Below are positions 1 through 5,685 of a DNA stretch of 6,591 nt, in pieces (position 1 is the first letter of the stretch; the number at the start of each line of letters is the position of its first letter). Source of the stretch: Candidatus Thalassarchaeaceae archaeon. Its GTDB lineage: Archaea; Thermoplasmatota; Poseidoniia; Poseidoniales; Thalassarchaeaceae. The DNA is taken from contig JAQXFA010000008.1 in NCBI GenBank assembly GCA_029250565.1, positions 1 through 6,591 of the forward strand, in the 5' to 3' direction. The position numbers and the translations under genes are program-made. The notes below the pieces were generated by a model. That model saw nothing but the letters and a program-made list of their open reading frames with translations. It was not told the origin of the DNA and made no database searches.

Positions 1-692
1 GGTGAAAACAAGTCAACAATTTCACTAAATCGATTATATTCAACCGACTCTAAGTTGGTAACATCTACCCCCATGAGTGAAGCAATTACGGCTGTTACTA
101 GTAGCCAAATAAGGGTGAATAACATCCATACTCCTACACCAAGAGTAACTGATGATCCTAAATCCTTGGCGATACTAGATGCAAGCAATTGAATACAGGC
201 ATACCAATAAATCACTAATGCCGTTGGTATCATGAAGTAAACAATTTCACTAATAGAAGGCCAAACATCTATTTGAGCATAAATCAACATAATTCCAATA
301 ATGCATGTTAATGCAGTTGGGGCGAATACCGCAAACCACAACCCCTGTAGTTGAGCGCGCGCTAAGTCTGTTCGATCAATGGGTTGAGCTAGTTCAATAG
401 CCAACTCACCAGTTAGTCGCTTACGGCTAATGCCATCAAAACCGAGTAAAACTACTCCTAGAGTTGATGAAAATAGGACAAATAGGCTGACCAAAAATAG
501 AATTTCGTAAGGTGTATCCATCTGCAACTGTGCAGTTACTACTGAGTCTGGGTCCGATAACCCCCAACTCCCCCCTCCTATGAATAGAGTGAGTAAGGCG
601 ATTAGGGCTAGCATTCGCGGGCTACGGAAGTGTTGGCGAGCCTCGAACCATGAGAGGTTGAGAATACGTTTTTCACGGGCCAACCTATTCAT
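1..692 (-). CDS. ABC-2 type transporter permease (partial, C-terminus beyond left edge)
   Basis: Integral membrane subunit of an ABC exporter, paired with the ATPase encoded just upstream. I translated it by eye from ATG at 692: 230 complete codons are open to the window edge, so the C-terminus is missing. After a basic N-terminus (MNRLAREKR) there are about five membrane segments, near residues 27-45, 63-85, 117-139, 151-172 and 182-208. The cytoplasmic stretch GFDGISRKRLTGELAIE (84-100) followed by LAQPIDR resembles the first cytosolic loop of NosY/NatB-like ABC-2 permeases, where an FD-Ixx-E/KR pattern precedes a Q-P-hydroxy pattern. The start is well fixed: GGAGGT at 701-706 lies 8 nt upstream, and the ATG overlaps the end of the ATPase gene by 8 nt, indicating translational coupling. 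The substrate cannot be told from sequence. Confidence 0.85.
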   Translation of the reverse strand, partial: MNRLAREKRILNLSWFEARQHFRSPRMLALIALLTLFIGGGSWGLSDPDSVVTAQLQMDTPYEILFLVSLFVLFSSTLGVVLLGFDGISRKRLTGELAIELAQPIDRTDLARAQLQGLWFAVFAPTALTCIIGIMLIYAQIDVWPSISEIVYFMIPTALVIYWYACIQLLASSIAKDLGSSVTLGVGVWMLFTLIWLLVTAVIASLMGVDVTNLESVEYNRFSEIVDLFS

Positions 693-1716
693 CTTCTCCT
701 ACCTCCCAAGTGCGAACCGGAATCATTGAGTCGCTAGCGATTTCAAAGCCAATTTCATCTGCTGCTTCACCAGTAGCGGCTGACAACAAATCTTCAAGGC
801 TAGGAAGCACTGTTTGAAGCAGGCTAATTCGACCACCTGCTCCTTCTATTGCTTGGAGAACATCGTGTTTTTCGTCGCTGGTCCAGCCATCATTTCTATG
901 TAATGTGAAGCGCCATTCTTCCCCTTGCCATGCTTCACACATTTCCATTGTTACTCCCACACCAAATGAACCTTCAGAAGGTGGGCACCATCCATTTCCA
1001 GCGATTAAGAGTGAAGGTGAGCATCCAAGTGCTCTTTCTACGTCTTGTAAAGAGCCGTAAGAAACCATTTGGCCACGGTGAAGAATCGCTAATGAATCTA
1101 CAAATAATTCCATTTCTTGTAGGTTATGGCTGCTGACAATAATGGCCACGCCACTATCAGCTAGATTTCGTAGAAGACGGCGAAAAGCGGCCTGTGCAAC
1201 CGGATCAAGTCCATTCATAGGTTCATCTAATAGCAAAATATCAGGGGAACCAAGTAGGGCACAGGCGAGTGAAAGTCGCTGCCGCATTCCTTGACTCATA
1301 TTCTCTAAAGGAGTATCCATTCGACTACGCATGCCGACTAATTCCAGTAACTCTTCGGGTGAGTCCCCTTCCCCACGCATCGTCACAATTCTTCGGAGTG
1401 CTTCCCTTGGAGTACTAGTTCCAGACCAATTCACTCTCTCTGGCATTAATCCGATATGACGTTGAGCATTTGCCCAACCTAACATTTCTCTGTCTTGGCC
1501 AGAAAGGAGAACATTTCCCGAATCATGTACGTTAAGTCCAGCAATGGTGTGTAAAAGTGTGGTTTTCCCAGCACCGTTTGGTCCGATGAGTCCCAAAATT
1601 GAGCCAGAATGTACATCCAAGTTGACTTTGTGAATACCTGCGCCGAGTCTTTTCAACCAAGGCTTTGGCCAGTTTGGTAAGCGGTAGCGAAAAGTGACTT
1701 CGGAGAGTTGTAGCAC
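685..1716 (-). CDS. ABC-2 type exporter ATP-binding subunit
   Basis: Cytoplasmic ATPase powering the permease encoded downstream. Counting from the ATG at 1734, Walker A GPNGAGKT is at 51-58, the Q-loop position reads GLMPE (Glu instead of Gln, common in the ABC-2/NatA/CcmA group) at 95-99, the signature MSQGMRQRL at 146-154, Walker B ILLLDEP at 166-172, D-loop GLDP at 175-178 and switch His203. A C-terminal extension (about 232-349) ends its conserved part with PSLEDLLSAATGE, typical of drug/Na+/copper-type exporter ATPases. I prefer GTG at 1716 as start: GGAGGTGA (1721-1728) sits inside the first codons of the longer frame with ideal spacing, giving a protein that starts (fMet)LQLSEVTFRY as the family usually does. 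The alternative ATG at 1734 adds six residues, MSGGDP. The gene overlaps the permease by 8 nt. Substrate unknown. Confidence 0.9.
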   Translation of the reverse strand: MLQLSEVTFRYRLPNWPKPWLKRLGAGIHKVNLDVHSGSILGLIGPNGAGKTTLLHTIAGLNVHDSGNVLLSGQDREMLGWANAQRHIGLMPERVNWSGTSTPREALRRIVTMRGEGDSPEELLELVGMRSRMDTPLENMSQGMRQRLSLACALLGSPDILLLDEPMNGLDPVAQAAFRRLLRNLADSGVAIIVSSHNLQEMELFVDSLAILHRGQMVSYGSLQDVERALGCSPSLLIAGNGWCPPSEGSFGVGVTMEMCEAWQGEEWRFTLHRNDGWTSDEKHDVLQAIEGAGGRISLLQTVLPSLEDLLSAATGEAADEIGFEIASDSMIPVRTWEVGEDE

Positions 1717-1720
1717 CGGG

Positions 1721-1728
1721 TCACCTCC
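1721..1728 (-). promoter_or_regulatory. Shine-Dalgarno site that decides the ATPase start
   Basis: On the minus strand this reads GGAGGTGA, an 8-nt match to the canonical 16S rRNA 3'-end complement. It is 7 nt (counted from GGAGG) upstream of GTG at 1716. It lies inside the frame if ATG 1734 is used, which argues for the GTG start. The next gene in the operon has GGAGGT at 701-706, 8 nt before its ATG, so the same spacing rule holds locally. Confidence 0.65.
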
Positions 1729-1780
1729 GCTCATGAATCTGAATGATGGCTCATGTTCTCAAAAGTGCCGCCTCGCTCTA

Positions 1781-2674
1781 ATGTCTGCAAAGAGGTTTAT
1801 GCCACCCGCCTCTTACATCGGCTTGAAGGCGATGACTCTGCTCTTTTCCCTACTCACTTGGCTTGCACCGTTGGTGCTCATTTTAGTATGGCAGTGGAGC
1901 CAATGGCAAGAGAAGCACCCAGAAGTCATTTTCAGCGACTGGTTGCGCGCAGATCCTTACATTGCTGGTTTACTGTTCTGTCTGTTGTTTCTATGGCTGA
2001 TTCCGCTTGGAATTTGGATGGTGTTGGTTGGTGGCTCATTCATATCAGCAATTTTAGCAGCCAGGAGTAAACAACAACGCCGTGAATGGAAACAACGCAG
2101 TAATGCAAGGGTACTTGCTATCGTATTTGTATTGATAATTCACTTATTAGCTGGATTTGTTCCTGCAAGTACCCCAATTGGCGAGGATGTATGGGGCCCC
2201 CCACTAAGTGAAGAGCAAGAGAACGCACCACCTTGGCCAGCATCTGAGCAATACATTTGGGTTTTAGCAGATGGAGCGATTGTGGTTGAAACCCATCTAC
2301 AAGTTCCAGGTGTTTTGAACCCAATGCTCACGCCACAAGGTGTGAAATTTGTTTCAGATGTAAGTGGTGCTAAGGAAGATAGGTTTCAGGAAGCAGCATC
2401 ACTGATGGACGATTGGACAGGGCCAAATGCATTTTCGCTTTCACCAATTCATGTAGGGGTGGTTCACGATTATGGTGATGTTAATCTTCTGTATACCCAT
2501 GATGATATCATGCTCGATTTGTTTGGAATGCACCCTTCTGGAGAGATGATTACAGTTTGGATACCAACTTGGGGTGGCGAGATACATCTTCTTACTGTTA
2601 TCAAGATGGGGCCGGACCCATTTTTAGGAAATCCCGGTGCACAATCTTATGTTGATCAGTGGTTATCAGTGTAA
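1781..2674 (+). CDS. Membrane protein of unknown function with extracytoplasmic C-terminal domain
   Basis: I do not recognise this protein. From ATG 1781 it has 297 residues. Hydrophobic segments occur at about residues 18-37 (TLLFSLLTWLAPLVLILVWQ), 61-94 (a long stretch around YIAGLLFCLLFLWLIPLGIW, possibly one or two helices) and 111-128 (VLAIVFVLIIHLLAGFVP). About 170 polar, Pro/Trp/Asp-rich residues follow, with no cysteines and no recognised motif. If the last helix exits the membrane, this half is outside. The cytosolic loop before that helix is strongly basic (SKQQRREWKQR), which fits. The start is uncertain: ATG 1733 would abut the divergent ATPase gene, ATG 1781 has no clear Shine-Dalgarno, and ATG 1799 has AGAGG only 3 nt away. 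Divergent from the ABC-2 exporter genes; a functional link is possible but unproven. Confidence 0.75.
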   Translation: MSAKRFMPPASYIGLKAMTLLFSLLTWLAPLVLILVWQWSQWQEKHPEVIFSDWLRADPYIAGLLFCLLFLWLIPLGIWMVLVGGSFISAILAARSKQQRREWKQRSNARVLAIVFVLIIHLLAGFVPASTPIGEDVWGPPLSEEQENAPPWPASEQYIWVLADGAIVVETHLQVPGVLNPMLTPQGVKFVSDVSGAKEDRFQEAASLMDDWTGPNAFSLSPIHVGVVHDYGDVNLLYTHDDIMLDLFGMHPSGEMITVWIPTWGGEIHLLTVIKMGPDPFLGNPGAQSYVDQWLSV

Positions 2675-2687
2675 AAATAAGATTCTA

Positions 2688-2701
2688 ATTTAATTGTTTT
2701 T
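2688..2701 (+). terminator. Possible T-rich archaeal-type terminator
   Basis: The stretch after the stop at 2674 is AT-rich and ends in T5 (2697-2701) with another T-run just before it. Archaeal termination often uses U-runs without a hairpin, and I see no hairpin here. The same stretch contains ATTTAATT (2688-2695), which could instead be a TATA-like element for the downstream operon. Low confidence. Confidence 0.25.
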
Positions 2702-2723
2702 CAAATCAAACGATTTTGAAAGT

Positions 2724-2757
2724 TTAGGGCGGCCTAATCTTTATTAGGGCAACCTAA
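2724..2757 (+). promoter_or_regulatory. Tandem TTAGG-N4-CCTAA dyads, DtxR/IdeR-like iron-repressor operators
   Basis: Two 14-bp elements, TTAGGGCGGCCTAA (2724-2737) and TTAGGGCAACCTAA (2744-2757), are each an exact 5-4-5 dyad, TTAGG...CCTAA. They share 12 of 14 bases, and their centres (2730.5 and 2750.5) are 20 bp apart, close to two helical turns, so proteins bound to both would face nearly the same side. The DtxR/IdeR consensus TTAGGTTAGCCTAACCTAA begins with the same 5-4-5 dyad (known from bacteria; DtxR-family iron regulators also occur in archaea). The pair lies about 75 bp before the start of an importer whose binding protein carries iron-ligand residues. A single half-site, TTAGG, recurs at 2800-2804. 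No regulator gene of this family is in the window. The dyads are directly visible; regulator identity is inference. Confidence 0.65.
2740..2747 (+). promoter_or_regulatory. Possible TATA box between the two dyads
   Basis: TTTATTAG-like sequence falls exactly between the two operator dyads and overlaps the left arm of the second. If it is the TATA element, transcription would begin roughly 25 bp downstream, near 2766-2770, leaving a leader of about 65 nt, and a repressor on either dyad would block TBP/TFB. Competing candidates are ATTTAATT at 2688-2695 and TTTTTATT at 2810-2817; the last would give a leaderless start near ATG 2841. Confidence 0.3.
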
Positions 2758-2831
2758 ACCGTGCAACTCAATGGTACCTTCACCCGTTGTGCTCAACAAT
2801 TAGGCGGCGTTTTTATTGGTTTAGTGATAAA

Positions 2832-3818
2832 ATGAAATTGATGATATTGAGTAAGAATTGGATTGTAGTAGCGCTGTTATTGTCGGCAGCGTTTGCAGGT
2901 TGTATTGGAGGTAATGACTCATCAGATGATGTCATCCGAATCGCTTTCACCGTCAAGGATGATTATGATAATCCAGACGCTAATCCACAATTATTGGCTG
3001 ATTTCATCGCTGAGCATAGTGGTTACGACGTTGAATTGTATCCGATTGCCAATGAGAACGCTGCCATTGAGGCCCTCAACTTCGGGCACGCTGATGTGGC
3101 ATTCCTCGATGGTGGTGCCGGCTTCGTGGCTTGGAAGAGTCATGGCCTCGAAGTTGTTTTTGCCGATCAGAAGGATGATGGTAGTACTTCCTATACTGCC
3201 GCTGCGTGGGTGTTAAATTCTTCGAACATCACCACTCTTGAGCAACTTGAAGGCAACAATTCTTGCCACACGGGTTGGCTGAAATCGGCTGGTATGCTCG
3301 TACCCATGGGTTACATGATTGGCAACGGTCTTGTTGATGTACAAGGCCCAACAGATGAGATTGAGTCATTGCGTACAACTATCGAGACTCATTTCGATAA
3401 CGCATCAATTCCCAGTAGCGGTGATCTGTACTATGGTTACGGTGGCGCATTCAATTGCATGACGCAAGGAGTGGGGGATGTTGCCTTCGCCAAGACCAGT
3501 TCGTACGAGGATCATTGTGAAGGGAATGACTGGTGCCTAGATCGCGATCAATATCGGATATTGGAACCGCATTTCGGGCAGGTCCCAAGCCATCCAGTGA
3601 TTGTCAATCCTAATAATGCGGGTGAGAAGCAAGATGCACTCATATCTGCTTTACTTGCATTGAACACAGAAGATGGTGGTGTGGCCATTCTTGAGAATGT
3701 CCTCAACACGCCCGGACTCGTTTCGGTCACGAGCGAAGACCATCTTGGATCTTATTCAGATGCGATTTCAAACATCCCCGGAATCACTGCCTACTTTACA
3801 GAGAAGTACGATGATTGA
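2832..3818 (+). CDS. Transferrin-like / PhnD-superfamily substrate-binding lipoprotein, probable ferric-iron binder
   Basis: Extracytoplasmic, lipid-anchored receptor of the ABC importer encoded downstream; 328 residues from ATG 2832, about the size of one transferrin lobe. Residues 1-23 form a lipoprotein signal (core IVVALLLSAAFAG) with Cys24 as lipid site, then an acidic linker. The fold is type II periplasmic binding protein, a clan that contains both PhnD and transferrin. Compared with the human transferrin N-lobe (recalled), the iron ligands appear conserved: Asp93 (in FLDGG; D63), Tyr121 (TSYTAAA; Y95), Tyr203 (YYGYGGAFNC; Y188) and His254 (QVPSHPVIV; H249). Thr147, Ala153 and Gly154 in CHTGWLKSAG match the carbonate site, with Lys151 replacing R124. 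Cys145/Cys209 match the C118-C194 disulfide and Lys221 matches K206. Cys229 and Cys235 may form a further disulfide. The start is uncertain: ATG 2841 also leaves a good signal peptide, and no clear Shine-Dalgarno is seen. A plain phosphonate binder is the alternative; the ligand set argues for Fe(III)-carbonate. Confidence 0.85.
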   Translation: MKLMILSKNWIVVALLLSAAFAGCIGGNDSSDDVIRIAFTVKDDYDNPDANPQLLADFIAEHSGYDVELYPIANENAAIEALNFGHADVAFLDGGAGFVAWKSHGLEVVFADQKDDGSTSYTAAAWVLNSSNITTLEQLEGNNSCHTGWLKSAGMLVPMGYMIGNGLVDVQGPTDEIESLRTTIETHFDNASIPSSGDLYYGYGGAFNCMTQGVGDVAFAKTSSYEDHCEGNDWCLDRDQYRILEPHFGQVPSHPVIVNPNNAGEKQDALISALLALNTEDGGVAILENVLNTPGLVSVTSEDHLGSYSDAISNIPGITAYFTEKYDD

Positions 3819-3823
3819 ATTTC

Positions 3824-3830
3824 AGAGAGG
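3824..3830 (+). promoter_or_regulatory. Shine-Dalgarno site fixing the importer ATPase start
   Basis: AGAGAGG ends 7 nt before ATG 3838. This supports that start over the in-frame ATG at 3811, which overlaps the end of the lipoprotein gene, and over longer in-frame extensions inside it. Confidence 0.6.
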
Positions 3831-3837
3831 AAAAGCG

Positions 3838-4500
3838 ATGTCAGATCCTATATTGTGTATATCCAATGCCGCAATCGGCTTTGAGTACAGTAATCCATTG
3901 CTTGATTCGGTGAATCTTGAAGTGCACCCTGGCGAGATTATCGGAATTACCGGTCGCTCCGGAATTGGAAAGACTAGTTTATTGCGAACCATTGCCGGGT
4001 TAATCCCCCCTCTAACTGGAAAAATAGAAGTTTCTCGTAGTGTAGGTGAGATTGGATACATTCCACAACGGTTAGGGTTGATTACACATCAGACCGTTGG
4101 TTACAATGTTATGATGGGAGCCTTGCCGAGGGCCACATTCTGGCAATCACTTTTCTCATTGCCTAGTCAAGAATATCGTGACCAAGCTCGCAAAGCCATT
4201 GAATCAGTTGGTCTTTCAGAGAAAGTGCTTGAACCCATCAGCCTCCTTTCTGGAGGACAGCAACGTCGTGTCGCCATAGCACGTTCAATGGTCCAACAAC
4301 CTACTATTCTACTTGCAGATGAATGCCTTGGAGAACTTGATGCTGAAACAGCAAAAGGAATCATATCCTTAATCACAAATCTCGTCAAAGAACAGGGCAC
4401 TGCGGCAATTATTGTCGACCACAATCTAGTACGTGCGAGTACTTTCTGTGATCGTGTATTGCAGATTCAGGGAACGATATTAGAGGAGGTTGAGATATGA
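3838..4500 (+). CDS. PhnC-like ABC importer ATP-binding protein
   Basis: Cytoplasmic ATPase of the importer, 220 residues, slightly short for PhnC (usually about 250). Walker A GRSGIGKT is at 39-46, Q-loop Gln77 in GYIPQ, signature LSGGQQRR at 137-144, Walker B ILLADE at 157-162, D-loop ELD at 166-168 and switch His195 (VDHN). The helical region is PhnC-like: a hydrophobic NVMMG, then an R-x-T-x-W-x-S-L pattern (RATFWQSLFSL, 98-108), then KAIESVGL before the signature, and RSMVQQPTILLADE after it. One oddity is Cys163 where the Pro of the usual D-E-P is expected; the catalytic Glu162 is intact. It starts 19 nt after the lipoprotein stop and overlaps the permease start by 4 nt (ATGA), so the three form one transcription unit. 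The PhnC resemblance shows transporter subfamily, not cargo: the binding protein sets specificity. Confidence 0.93.
   Translation: MSDPILCISNAAIGFEYSNPLLDSVNLEVHPGEIIGITGRSGIGKTSLLRTIAGLIPPLTGKIEVSRSVGEIGYIPQRLGLITHQTVGYNVMMGALPRATFWQSLFSLPSQEYRDQARKAIESVGLSEKVLEPISLLSGGQQRRVAIARSMVQQPTILLADECLGELDAETAKGIISLITNLVKEQGTAAIIVDHNLVRASTFCDRVLQIQGTILEEVEI
4484..4490 (+). promoter_or_regulatory. Shine-Dalgarno site of the importer permease
   Basis: AGGAGGT within the last codons of the ATPase gene lies 6 nt before ATG 4497. It supports the 4-nt overlapping start and coupled synthesis of the two subunits. Confidence 0.6.
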
Positions 4501-5390
4501 ATTTCAGTCAACTACTCAAGAAGCGCCCTCATTTGATGCTCTACGCACTGATTGCAATTCTCGTGATTATCGTCTCCAAATCACTCGGGCTTAATCTGTA
4601 TAATCTCAGTCAGGCTTGGGGCAATCTTGGTCTTTTGTGGCCGCGGATTTGGCCCCCTGATTTCAGCGTAGTCACCGAAAGGGCTGCCTATTCATACAGC
4701 GATTGTAATTGGGATGCTGATTGGATGTGCAGCCCTGCCGTCCATGGTTTGTTTGAGACAATTGAAATTGCCTTCTTGTCAACCATCTTTGGCATGATCA
4801 TCGCATTGCCACTGTCAATGATGGCTGCCCACAATCTTGCACCGGTTTGGCTCACACTAATCATGCGTCAGATTCTCGCGGCTCTTCGCGTTCTACCTTC
4901 TCTGGTTTGGGCTCTATTTCTAGTCATACTGTTCGGCCCGGGTCCCTTGGCAGGTGTGCTCGCAATGACCCTATACACCATCGGATATCTGGGCAAATTA
5001 CAGTATGAGGCTCTAGAAGGTGTGAGTCGCCATCCTATTGAAGCCGCACGAGCCATGGGTTTACCACGTTGGCAAGTTGCACGATATTTCGCCCTCCCCG
5101 AGGCTAGTAATGCGCTTTGGAGCCAGATGCTGTTCATGTTTGAGTACAACATCCGACACGGTTCAATCATCGGTTTAGTTGGAGCAGGTGGTATCGGTTG
5201 GTATCTATCCAATTATCTCAGTGTCTACTCTCAATACGATCGTGCCCTCGCGATGATTCTCATTATCTATCTCGCTGTTGTGGTGATTGATCAGATATCA
5301 CTCTCTCTTCGACATCGGTTCATGGACAGCGAGGTACACGCACCTCGGGCACGTTGGCGGGAGATTATTCCCTTCATCACAAAGAAGTAG
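4497..5390 (+). CDS. PhnE-like ABC importer permease
   Basis: Membrane channel subunit of the importer, 297 residues. TM1 lies at about residues 13-32, followed by an outside loop of about 50 residues, then TM helices near 88-110, 127-146, 151-168, 222-240 and 250-268. The EAA loop that docks on the ATPase is visible as EAARAMG (182-188) and then LPEA (200-203). The PhnE hallmark F-E-x-N-I/V-R ... GLVGAGGIG is present as FEYNIRHGSIIGLVGAGGIG (215-234). The first outside loop carries two cysteines, Cys70 and Cys78 (SDCNWDADWMC), in an aromatic and acidic setting, possibly a disulfide-held contact for the binding protein. The start is fixed by a strong Shine-Dalgarno and the 4-nt overlap with the ATPase gene. 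Last gene of the operon; its stop is one base from the stop of the convergent gene. Confidence 0.93.
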   Translation: MNFSQLLKKRPHLMLYALIAILVIIVSKSLGLNLYNLSQAWGNLGLLWPRIWPPDFSVVTERAAYSYSDCNWDADWMCSPAVHGLFETIEIAFLSTIFGMIIALPLSMMAAHNLAPVWLTLIMRQILAALRVLPSLVWALFLVILFGPGPLAGVLAMTLYTIGYLGKLQYEALEGVSRHPIEAARAMGLPRWQVARYFALPEASNALWSQMLFMFEYNIRHGSIIGLVGAGGIGWYLSNYLSVYSQYDRALAMILIIYLAVVVIDQISLSLRHRFMDSEVHAPRARWREIIPFITKK

Positions 5391-5391
5391 T

Positions 5392-5676
5392 TCAGAGCTC
5401 AGCACTGATTCTAATGGCCCCTTCATTATAGTGTACGTAGATATTGTGTGGAATCTTTGAAGTTAGTGCAGCAAGCGCCTCTAAAATTTCATTTTCACTC
5501 ACATCAAAAGCTTCTGCGGCGCGCTGGCTAGACCATGGTACTGATTCGAAGTCAGATTTCTTAATCCACTCAAACAGTCGTCTCTCCAACTGAGACAAAT
5601 CCTCCATTGCCATGTATCTCGGAGAGGCATCTCCCCTTTGGTATATTTGATTGGCTGTTGTGTAGTTGAGATGCAC
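5392..5676 (-). CDS. Small winged-helix-like protein, function unknown
   Basis: A 94-residue soluble protein. Its middle reads as a helix (LSQLERRLFEWIKKS, about 28-42), a second helix pair with HTH character (SSQRAAEAFDVSENEILEAL, about 49-68) and a C-terminal strand pair (NIYVHYNEGAIRISAEL, 78-94) that could be the wing. This suggests a DNA-binding or protein-binding winged helix. It is far shorter than a DtxR-family regulator and shows no metal-binding His/Cys cluster, so it is not an obvious partner of the dyads at 2724-2757. It begins 9 nt after gpsA, as a co-transcribed gene would, if the GTG at 5676 is used. The alternative ATG at 5613 gives 73 residues and keeps the whole putative domain; neither start has a clear Shine-Dalgarno. 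Confidence 0.65.
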   Translation of the reverse strand: MHLNYTTANQIYQRGDASPRYMAMEDLSQLERRLFEWIKKSDFESVPWSSQRAAEAFDVSENEILEALAALTSKIPHNIYVHYNEGAIRISAEL

Positions 5677-5685
5677 AAATGGAAC

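Noticed and set aside
2724..2757. CRISPR or mobile-element terminal repeats
   Set aside because: There are only two short units, each self-dyadic, in a promoter-sized gap. There is no spacer array, no target duplication and no transposase.
2800..2813. Third operator copy
   Set aside because: TTAGG is present at 2800-2804 but the expected CCTAA arm is missing (GTTTT instead), so at most a half-site.
2787..2831. Longer lipoprotein start at ATG 2787
   Set aside because: It would place MCSTIRRRFYWFSDK before the signal peptide, giving an abnormally long, Cys-containing n-region. ATG 2832 or 2841 gives a normal lipoprotein signal.
3673..3837. N-terminal extension of the importer ATPase into the lipoprotein gene
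   Set aside because: The extension is the lipoprotein gene read in another frame. A Shine-Dalgarno at 3824-3830 and the start of ABC homology support ATG 3838.
4868..5212. Minus-strand open frame opposite the permease
   Set aside because: It is antisense to the EAA loop and the conserved GLVGAGGIG region of the permease, and its own translation has no recognisable motif.
2832..5390. Straightforward phosphonate/phosphite transporter (phnD-phnC-phnE)
   Set aside because: ATPase and permease fit the families, but the binding protein has the transferrin ligand set and the promoter has iron-repressor-like dyads. No phosphonate-degrading gene is in the window. I therefore withheld phn gene symbols.
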